64,000 nucleotides of DNA from an uncultured Dehalococcoidia bacterium (GTDB taxonomy: Bacteria; Chloroflexota; Dehalococcoidia; Lucifugimonadales; UBA3495): NCBI GenBank assembly GCA_951813535.1, contig OX638345.1, positions 2,539,158 to 2,603,157 of the forward strand. Reading direction: 5' to 3'. Within the stretch, counting starts at the first letter, position 1, and the number at the start of each line of letters is the position of its first letter. A program made the translations under genes and the position numbers. Of the stretch, positions 8,364 through 14,709 are shown in pieces. Below the pieces are notes generated by a model. It had not been told where the DNA came from. It did no database searches and saw nothing but the letters and a program-made list of their open reading frames with translations.

Positions 8364-9503
8364 TCAGGCGTGCGCCGGGGTCTTTTCAATCTCTTCCATC
8401 AGGGCGGTCAGCATCTCGGCCTCCGGCACGACGCGCACCTTTTCGCCTTTGCGGAAGATGATGGCGCGCCCGGCGCCGGCGGCGATGCCCACGTCAGCGT
8501 CCTTGGCCTCCCCTGGGCCATTGACCTCGCAGCCCATGACCGCGACCTTGATGTTCTTGTCCGACTTCTTGAGCAGGTCGTCGACATCGTTGGCCAGCTT
8601 GCGTATGTCCACGTCGGCGCGCCCGCAGCTGGGACAGGCGACCATGGTCGTCCCCTTGTCCCGCAGGTTCAACGATTTCAGGATTTCAAACCCCGCGATC
8701 ACTTCCTCCACGCTGTCGTCGCTGAGCGACACGCGGATGGTGTCGCCGATGCCTTCGTACAGGAGCACGCCCAGGCCCACAGCAGTGCGGATGGAACCCG
8801 ACTTCGCCGTGCCGGCCTCCGTGATGCCCAGGTGCAGCGGGTAGGGAACCATTTCGCCGAGACGACGATAGGCCTCTACGGTGGTGGGCACGTCGAAGGC
8901 TTTCATGGAGATCTTGATCTGGTCGAAGTCCTGTTCCTCCAGGAGGCTGACCTCCCAGAGGGCGGTGGCGACCATGTGGTCGACGATGCTGTAGTCGCCC
9001 GTTTGGGCTTCTCCGGCCTTGGGCAGGCGGTTCACCAGATCCATGTGACGGGAGAAGCCACGGGTCCGGCCGATGCCACCCACGGGAGGCAGGCTGCCAA
9101 AATTGACGCCAATGCGTATGGGGATGTTCCGCTCCTTGGCTGCCGCGACCACCTCACGCACCTGGTCCTCGCTGCGCAGGTTTCCCGGATTGAGGCGCAG
9201 GCAGTCAATGCCGCCGGCGGCGCACTCCAGCGCCAATTGGTAGTGGAAATGGATGTCTGCAATCAGCGGTATCCTGATCTGCTTCTTGATCTCCGCCATC
9301 GCCTTGGCGGCTTCCATGTCGGGCACCGCTGAGCGGATGATCTCGCACCCCGCCTCTTCAAGCTCATGGATCTGTCGAACGGTGGCCTTGACGTCACGGG
9401 TGTCGGTCTTGGTCATCGACTGCACCGTGATGTCGGCGTCCCCGCCAACTTTGACCCCGCCGACGTAAACCGGTTTGGTAACCCTTCGCTGGTTAACAGT
9501 CAT
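8364..9503 (-). CDS. ispG: 4-hydroxy-3-methylbut-2-enyl diphosphate synthase
   Basis: A 379-residue [4Fe-4S] enzyme of the MEP isoprenoid pathway, converting methylerythritol cyclodiphosphate to HMBPP. Visible are the N-terminal TVQSMTKTDTRD barrel signature, the cluster ligands CPSC near residue 289 and the C-terminal GCEVNGPGEA with the third Cys and conserved Glu. The start is taken at the ATG at 9503; a GTG three codons earlier is also possible. It shows that isoprenoids are made through the MEP route. It is the first gene of a minus-strand run (ispG, monooxygenase, proS). Confidence 0.97.
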   Translation of the reverse strand: MTVNQRRVTKPVYVGGVKVGGDADITVQSMTKTDTRDVKATVRQIHELEEAGCEIIRSAVPDMEAAKAMAEIKKQIRIPLIADIHFHYQLALECAAGGIDCLRLNPGNLRSEDQVREVVAAAKERNIPIRIGVNFGSLPPVGGIGRTRGFSRHMDLVNRLPKAGEAQTGDYSIVDHMVATALWEVSLLEEQDFDQIKISMKAFDVPTTVEAYRRLGEMVPYPLHLGITEAGTAKSGSIRTAVGLGVLLYEGIGDTIRVSLSDDSVEEVIAGFEILKSLNLRDKGTTMVACPSCGRADVDIRKLANDVDDLLKKSDKNIKVAVMGCEVNGPGEAKDADVGIAAGAGRAIIFRKGEKVRVVPEAEMLTALMEEIEKTPAHA

Positions 9504-9689
9504 CTTCGTCACCGCCGCGTGATAATGGGGATGTGGCGAACTTGAAAACCCGAACTTATGGCTGATAATCATACACGATTGCCAATCGCAGGTGCCACCG
9601 CGCGCCTGTTGTCCAATCGTCCAGTGCTGCCGGTTCCGAGGTGAATCCCGGATGCGGCTACTCGAACCGGAAACGGGGTTGCTGTATTG

Positions 9690-9695
9690 TATAAT
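9690..9695 (+). promoter_or_regulatory. -10 element upstream of xdhC-mocA
   Basis: A perfect TATAAT lies about 90 bases before the xdhC start. The -35 region at 17-base spacing (CCGGAA) is poor, so only the -10 is convincing. The stretch 9504-9786 otherwise holds no gene that I can support. Confidence 0.4.
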
Positions 9696-9786
9696 GTGGC
9701 AATCAAGGTGATGCCGGCGCAACGGTGGGTTCCGGCGTCAAGCGGCGTACAAGCCCGACAGAATCGGGCGTCAGGCAGGTGAAAGC

Positions 9787-10923
9787 GTGCGGGACGTTAT
9801 TCAGGAAGCGGTAAATCAGTTGGAATCGGGCAATCCTTGCGTGCTGGCGACGGTGGTGCGGACCAAGGGCTCCACGCCGCAAAAGTCGGGAGCGATGCTG
9901 CTGGTCAGGGAAGACGGTACGGCCGTCGGCACTCTGGGCGGCGGTTGCGTCGAAGGCGACATCTGGTTCGCGGCCCGGGAGATCCTTCGGAACCAGGGTG
10001 GTCCTGAATTCAAGGACTATTACCTGAACGAGGACATCGCGGCCCGGGACGGCCTGGTGTGCGGCGGCACCATGTATTTCTACCTGGAGCCGTTTTGGGA
10101 CAACGATGACTTCTCGGACATCGGATCCGAACTGCTCGGCGCCTACGACGGCGCGGAGCCGGCGGCGTTGGCTACCGTAGTGCGGTCGGAAGGGAACACG
10201 GCTCGCCTCGGCGCAAAGCTGCTCCTGCGGTCCGACGGATCCATAGCCGGTGGCATCGGCACCGCCGAGCTGGATGAAGTCGCGCTGGAGGCCGCCGGTC
10301 GCGTGGCGGCGGTGGGCGCAAACGAATCGGTGACCATCGACGACCAGACGGAATTGTTCATCGAAGGATTCACCACTCCGCCGACGCTGGTCATGGTGGG
10401 TGGAGGACACGTGGGCAAGGCGACCGCTGACCTCGCGCACCGACTGGGCTATCGCGTTTACATCGTGGACGACCGGGAAGACTTCTCCAACGCGGAGCGG
10501 TTCCCCTATGCGGAAGAAACCATCGTTACGCCGTACACCGACTGGGCCAAGCACCTGGACATCAACGTCAACAGTTTTATTGTGGTGGCGTCGCGCGGAC
10601 ACTGGTTCGACGATGTGGCGCTGGAATCGGCGCTGTCCACCAAGGCGCGATACATCGGCCTGTTGGGCAGCCGGCGCAAGACGCTGATGATCTACCAGCG
10701 TTTGCTACAGGAAGGGGTTCCTCGGGAGCGGCTGGCAGAGGTGCGCGCGCCTATCGGCCTGGACATCGGAGCCCTGGAGCCGGAAGAATTGGCGGTCAGC
10801 ATCATGTCTGAGATCATCATGGCGCGTCGCGGCGGCAAGGGCAGTCCGATGACCATGGACGACTGGTACCTGGACCGCGCGGAGCAACGGGCCAACCGGG
10901 CGATGGGGGCCACGGCGGACTGA
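9787..10923 (+). CDS. xdhC: XdhC/CoxI family molybdenum-hydroxylase maturation protein
   Basis: A 378-residue protein that in this family binds molybdenum cofactor and inserts its sulfurated form into xanthine-dehydrogenase/CO-dehydrogenase-type enzymes. Two tandem XdhC-CoxI domains are visible. The first carries TKGSTPQKSGAMLLV and GTLGGGCVEGD, and the second has a diverged copy (EGNTARLGAKLLL). A Rossmann domain with MVGGGHVGKATADLA starts near residue 200. The start is GTG, preceded by a weak AGGTGA. Followed by mocA, it fits a maturation pair for the coxSLM enzyme at 31-35 kb. Confidence 0.92.
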   Translation: MRDVIQEAVNQLESGNPCVLATVVRTKGSTPQKSGAMLLVREDGTAVGTLGGGCVEGDIWFAAREILRNQGGPEFKDYYLNEDIAARDGLVCGGTMYFYLEPFWDNDDFSDIGSELLGAYDGAEPAALATVVRSEGNTARLGAKLLLRSDGSIAGGIGTAELDEVALEAAGRVAAVGANESVTIDDQTELFIEGFTTPPTLVMVGGGHVGKATADLAHRLGYRVYIVDDREDFSNAERFPYAEETIVTPYTDWAKHLDINVNSFIVVASRGHWFDDVALESALSTKARYIGLLGSRRKTLMIYQRLLQEGVPRERLAEVRAPIGLDIGALEPEELAVSIMSEIIMARRGGKGSPMTMDDWYLDRAEQRANRAMGATAD

Positions 10924-11015
10924 TCAGTTCCTGCTGGCACGCAACGTTAGGTCGAGCGAACGGAGCCGACGCTGGGCTTGGGGTAAACGATGCTGCGCCA
11001 ACCGCCACTGAGCGG

Positions 11016-11681
11016 ATGGCGACGCGGACACTTTCCATGGCGATCCAACCGAGTTTCACGTCCGCGATTCTGCTGGCCGCCGGCGTCTCGCGGCGCATGG
11101 GCCAGTTGAAAGCCCTGCTTGATTGGCATGGGCGACCGTTGATCATCCACCAGATAGTTGCGCTGCGAGAGGCGGGTGCGGATGAGGTCGTGGTTGTGCT
11201 GGGCCATCGGGCGGATGAACTACAGGCGCGGGTCGGGGCCAACCGGGACGTTTACTCCTTGGGCAAGGTGCGATGCGTGGTCAACGATGACTACGCCCTG
11301 GGCAAGACCACGTCGATTCAGACGGGCCTGTGGGCGATTGGCCCGTCCAGCGACCCCGATGCCTCGATCATGATGCTGAATGTGGACCAACCGCGTTCAA
11401 CCGGCGTCATTGCGCAGGTGCTGAACGCTCACCAAACCGGGGACGGCAAGCTGATCACGGTGCCGACCTGCGGGGGAAAGGGAGGTCACCCCATCATCGT
11501 GAGCCGCCGGCTTTACCCCGAGCTAATTGCCATCGACGAGAAGACACAGGGGATGCGAGCAGTCACCGAGCGGCATCGCGAGGCCACACAGCGAGTGGAA
11601 ATGGGCGCGCCGGAACTGCTGTGGGACGTAAACACTCCGGAGCAGTACCAGGCAGCGTTGCGAGCATCCGGTGCGGGCTGA
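11016..11681 (+). CDS. mocA: MocA-like molybdenum cofactor cytidylyltransferase (NTP transferase)
   Basis: A 221-residue nucleotidyltransferase with the GT-A signature LLAAGVSRRMGQLKALL near residues 19-35 and an LNVDQPR metal-site segment. MocA homologues make molybdopterin cytosine dinucleotide, the cofactor form used by CO-dehydrogenase-type hydroxylases. It follows xdhC on the same strand with a 92-base gap. A second ATG at 11037 is an alternative start. A bidirectional terminator follows. Confidence 0.85.
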   Translation: MATRTLSMAIQPSFTSAILLAAGVSRRMGQLKALLDWHGRPLIIHQIVALREAGADEVVVVLGHRADELQARVGANRDVYSLGKVRCVVNDDYALGKTTSIQTGLWAIGPSSDPDASIMMLNVDQPRSTGVIAQVLNAHQTGDGKLITVPTCGGKGGHPIIVSRRLYPELIAIDEKTQGMRAVTERHREATQRVEMGAPELLWDVNTPEQYQAALRASGAG

Positions 11682-11727
11682 ACAGCGGCCGCGACGGGGG
11701 CGGCCCGATTGCGCGGCGACAAAACTA

Positions 11728-11769
11728 AACCGGGGCCCGATGAACAGTCGGCGCCCCGGTTGCTTTTGT
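11728..11769. terminator. bidirectional rho-independent terminator
   Basis: A perfect 9-bp stem (11728-11736 with 11753-11761) is followed on plus by GCTTTTGTT and on minus by TAGTTTTGTC. It ends the plus-strand xdhC-mocA transcript and the minus-strand small-RNA unit. Confidence 0.85.
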
Positions 11770-11840
11770 TCCGCTCATCCCGTCGCCAAGGATGCGTCGG
11801 GCTAACGGGTTTTCACCCTGTCAGCGTCCACCGAGCATCG

Positions 11841-11918
11841 TCATGCCACCGCGGTCTCGCCGACAGGGCTCTTACAGGGGAAATGCCAGCTATGGTTCAG
11901 CTCAATCAGCGTAACCAC
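11841..11918 (-). CDS. possible 25-residue peptide within the small-RNA unit
   Basis: A short frame begins with GTG at 11918, preceded six bases upstream by an AGGAGG ribosome-binding site (11930-11925), and ends with TGA at 11841-11843. The peptide would be VVTLIELNHSWHFPCKSPVGETAVA without its final two-residue context being conserved in anything I know; it has one Cys, one Trp and two His. There is no signal peptide, membrane segment or neighbouring maturation enzyme. It could be a real micropeptide, a leader peptide that controls RNA folding, or chance in a structured RNA. The strong ribosome-binding site is the only positive evidence. Confidence 0.35.
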   Translation of the reverse strand: MVTLIELNHSWHFPCKSPVGETAVA

Positions 11919-12001
11919 TTCTAACCTCCTGTTGTGACGACGGCTTGGCCATCGGGTTCTGGGTGGGTGGGAGTTCCCTGTACCCCCAGCACCTTGAATA
12001 C

Positions 12002-12030
12002 ATAGTATACCCAACGCAGATGCCTGTCAA
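12002..12030 (-). promoter_or_regulatory. consensus sigma70 promoter of the small-RNA unit
   Basis: On the minus strand TTGACA (12030-12025) and TACTAT (12007-12002) are separated by exactly 17 bases, the best promoter in the window. Predicted initiation is near 11995. No annotated protein gene starts downstream on that strand before the terminator at 11728. Confidence 0.8.
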
Positions 12031-12134
12031 CCCCAAATGGAATAATTAATATTTGCGTTTTGCGGGGTCAACGCAATCACGGGGAAATAGTTTAGACTAC
12101 GCACACACCACGAGTGCAACGGAGAGATTTCAGG

Positions 12135-13334
12135 ATGAGCGCCACCTCCGGCAACGGAAGTCAACCGCAACCGACCGTTCCCAGCGTTTACGGCGACGAC
12201 GGCGTGACGATCATCGGAATGATCGGCGTGGTCCGCGAATCGCAGGCCAACCGGGGAGCCACATTGAGCCTTTTCGGCGGCGGGATCAACCCGGGCGCCG
12301 AGGTTCCATCGGGGGTGGACCCGGATTACATCCTGGACTTCGCCCGCACCCACGAAGAAGCTGGTTTCGATATGGTGCTGACCGGATACTCCTCGTCCAC
12401 GCCGGACGGGTTCGAGGTAGCGGGTTATGCGGCGGCGCATACCGAACGTCTGGGATACCTGATCGCGCACCGGCCCGGCTTCGTCGCCCCCACGCTGGCG
12501 GCCAGAAAGGCGGCGACCCTGGACCAGCTGACCGACGGGCGTATCGCGCTGCACATCATCACCGGGGGCAACGATATCGAGCAGCGCCAGGACGGAGACT
12601 GGCTGGACCACGACTCGCGCTATCGCCGGACGGATGAGTACCTGGACGTGATGCGGCGCATCTGGACCGAGACGGAACCCTTCGACCACGACGGCGAATT
12701 CTACAACCTGCAAGCCGCATACAGCCAGGCGCGCTGTCGGCAGCATCCGCACGTTCCCCTGTTTTTCGGCGGGGCATCAGAGGCGGCGCTGGATACCGCC
12801 AGTCGGCGCGCGGACCTGTTCGCGCTGTGGGGCGAGCCGCGAGCATCCATCGCCGAACGCATCGCGGACGTGCGCCGGCGGGCGGCCGCAGCGGGCCGGG
12901 ACCCGGCTACGATGCGGTTCAGCCTGTCGGCGCGGCCCATTGTCGCCGAGACCGAAGAGAAGGCCTGGCGCCGGGCGGACGAGATCCTGACGCGCGTGCA
13001 GCAGGCGACGGCCGGACGCATTACTCCGGGCGTCCCGACGCGCCCGCAATCGGAAGGGGCGTGGCGCCTTCTGCGCTTCGCGGCGGAAGGGAACGTGCAC
13101 GACGAGCGGCTCTGGATGCCCATCGCGGCCGCCAGCGGAGCATCAGGAAGTACCACGTGCCTGGTGGGCACGCCTGAGCAGGTGGCTGACGCCCTCCTGG
13201 CGTACTACGATTTGGGGTGTAGCGCGTTCATAATTCGCGGGTTTGACCCGCTCGCTGATGCGGCCGATTACGGAAGAGAACTCATACCGCTGGTGAGGGA
13301 AGGAGTCGCGCAGCGGCGCAAAACTGCCGCATGA
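12135..13334 (+). CDS. LLM-class flavin-dependent monooxygenase (SsuD-like)
   Basis: A 399-residue luciferase-like TIM-barrel monooxygenase related to alkanesulfonate/nitrilotriacetate monooxygenases. Visible are the opening GMIGVVRES strand, the HRPGFVAPTLAARKAAT segment with LTDGRIALHIITGG, and the YRRTDEYLDVMRRIW signature of the SsuD group. These enzymes use reduced FMN and oxygen to cleave C-S or C-N bonds or hydroxylate. No reductase partner is adjacent. The ATG at 12135 is chosen because GGAG precedes it; an in-frame GTG lies seven codons upstream. Substrate unknown. Confidence 0.9.
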   Translation: MSATSGNGSQPQPTVPSVYGDDGVTIIGMIGVVRESQANRGATLSLFGGGINPGAEVPSGVDPDYILDFARTHEEAGFDMVLTGYSSSTPDGFEVAGYAAAHTERLGYLIAHRPGFVAPTLAARKAATLDQLTDGRIALHIITGGNDIEQRQDGDWLDHDSRYRRTDEYLDVMRRIWTETEPFDHDGEFYNLQAAYSQARCRQHPHVPLFFGGASEAALDTASRRADLFALWGEPRASIAERIADVRRRAAAAGRDPATMRFSLSARPIVAETEEKAWRRADEILTRVQQATAGRITPGVPTRPQSEGAWRLLRFAAEGNVHDERLWMPIAAASGASGSTTCLVGTPEQVADALLAYYDLGCSAFIIRGFDPLADAADYGRELIPLVREGVAQRRKTAA

Positions 13335-13379
13335 GACCGCGATTGCCCGGGACGGTGATCTGAAACCGGGTTAATGAAG

Positions 13380-13405
13380 GGCGCGTATCTGATACCATAC
13401 GCGCC
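13380..13405 (+). other. stem-loop upstream of the aminotransferase gene
   Basis: A perfect 9-bp inverted repeat (13380-13388 with 13397-13405, eight-base loop) lies between the monooxygenase and aminotransferase genes, about 24 bases before the latter's start. There is no T tract, so a terminator is doubtful. It may be an operator or an RNA-level hairpin. Confidence 0.4.
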
Positions 13406-13428
13406 ACCGCAGCATCGGGAGGCCACAT

Positions 13429-14640
13429 ATGGTCGATTACGCATCCCTGTTCTCCAGCAATTTGCCCAGGTCAGTGGCGACGCCACCCGGCGCGGACGCG
13501 TCGGTGAAATACATTTTCTCGATCACGAACGCGGTTCCGGAAGTGGTCGACGGGGACGAATACCTCGCGGCCATACGGACCGGACTGGAAGCAAACGGAG
13601 CCGCGTCTTTGGCCGGCTACCCGCCGCCGGGCGGCCATGTCGGTCTGCGGGAGATGATCGCGGAACGGCTCGCCGGCAATCGCGGTTTCGACGCCTCGCC
13701 GAACGACGTGTTCATCTCGGACGGGGCCGGCGGAGCGATCGCGATCATCCTGGAATCCTTCATCAACCCCGGCGACGCCGTGCTGGTGGAGGAATTCACA
13801 TACATGGGCAGCCTGCGCATGATGATGGAGAAGGGCGCGGAACCGATCCATGTTCCTGGCGACGAAGATGGGATGCTTCCCGACGCGTTGGAAGATGCCC
13901 TGGCTTCGCTGGACCGGTCGGGGCGGCGCGCCAAGTTCGTCTGGACGATACCGGTTTATCAGAACCCGCTGGGGTTCACGGTGCCGGACGGGCGGCGGCG
14001 GGCGCTGTTGGAAATTGCGCAGAAGTACGGCGTGCCGGTCATGGAGAACGAGTCCTACGCCGATTTTCGCATCGACGGAGAGCCGCTGCCGCAGGCGATG
14101 TCTGGAATCAGCGACCAGGGTGACGTGTTCTATGTTTCGTCGTTCACCAAGCTGCTGGGCTGCGGGCTGCGCGTGGGCTTCGGTGTCCTGCCGCCCGGCG
14201 TGCAACAGGCGCTGCCGCAGGTCAACGCGGGAAACCTGCCGCGCCGAAGCGTCAGCCACCTGGCCACAACCATGGTGTACGAATACATGCGGGCCCACGG
14301 CTCGGAGCATATCGAAGCCGTCCGGCAGGCGCTATTGGCGAGGCGCGATGCGATGCTCGGCGCCCTGGAGAGCAACTTCCCGTCCTTCTGCGAGTGGACC
14401 CACCCGCAAGGCGGGATGATGATGTTCGTAAAGTTGCCCGAAAGCGCGGACACGTGGTCGACGCTGGCCAAAGCAACAGCGCGGGACGTCAAATACAATC
14501 CGGGAGGAATGTTCCGGTCGGACCGGGGGCGCAACAACCACCTCCGCCTCACCTACAGCCACAACTCGCCGGACGAAATACGCGAAGGCGTGGCGCGGCT
14601 GGCGGAACTCTTCCAACAAGAAGGTTATTTCGAGGGCTGA
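13429..14640 (+). CDS. PLP-dependent aminotransferase (class I/II, LysN/MocR-like fold)
   Basis: A 403-residue fold-type I aminotransferase. The cofactor lysine is in SSFTKLLGCGLRVG near residue 244. YQNPLGFTVPDGRRRALLEIA and ENESYADFRI match the 2-aminoadipate/multi-substrate aminotransferase group that also forms the C-terminal domain of MocR regulators; no helix-turn-helix is present here. A clear GGGAGG precedes the ATG. The amino-acid substrate is not determinable. It lies between a flavin monooxygenase and formate dehydrogenase. Confidence 0.88.
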   Translation: MVDYASLFSSNLPRSVATPPGADASVKYIFSITNAVPEVVDGDEYLAAIRTGLEANGAASLAGYPPPGGHVGLREMIAERLAGNRGFDASPNDVFISDGAGGAIAIILESFINPGDAVLVEEFTYMGSLRMMMEKGAEPIHVPGDEDGMLPDALEDALASLDRSGRRAKFVWTIPVYQNPLGFTVPDGRRRALLEIAQKYGVPVMENESYADFRIDGEPLPQAMSGISDQGDVFYVSSFTKLLGCGLRVGFGVLPPGVQQALPQVNAGNLPRRSVSHLATTMVYEYMRAHGSEHIEAVRQALLARRDAMLGALESNFPSFCEWTHPQGGMMMFVKLPESADTWSTLAKATARDVKYNPGGMFRSDRGRNNHLRLTYSHNSPDEIREGVARLAELFQQEGYFEG

Positions 14641-14709
14641 CCGCAATCGGGATGACGCTGCCCGAAGACAAGAAACGACGAGACCGAGGCAAGGGTGGGG
14701 GTAGCAACG

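Larger units (their letters stand above)
11720..11995 (-). ncRNA. candidate structured small RNA (unassigned)
   Basis: A minus-strand transcript of about 275 nt is bounded by a consensus promoter (12002-12030) and an intrinsic terminator (11728-11761 stem, then TTTAGTTTT). Helices seen when reading the minus strand 5' to 3' are as follows. First comes a 5' hairpin CTGGG..CCCAG enclosing GGT/ACC and GGGA/TCCC. Next are GATGGC-CAA-GCCGTC and TGGTT..GCT/AGC..AACCA. A seven-bp CCCTGTC/GACAGGG closes an arm with ACCG/CGGT and GCAT-gacg-ATGC. Then come GGGT-GAAA-ACCC (a GNRA tetraloop), CCCG..CGGG, and the terminator. TACAGGG near the 5' end can also pair with CCCTGTA, so alternative folds compete. 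It does not match the RNase P, tmRNA, SRP or 6S signatures I know. A 25-codon frame lies inside. Confidence 0.6.

Noticed and set aside
11720-11995. RNase P RNA, tmRNA, SRP RNA or 6S RNA identity for the small-RNA unit
   Set aside because: It lacks the GAGGAAAGTCC and related RNase P cores, a tRNA-like CCA end, the SRP GGAAGG/AGCAGC loop, and a 6S-type closing stem with central bubble.
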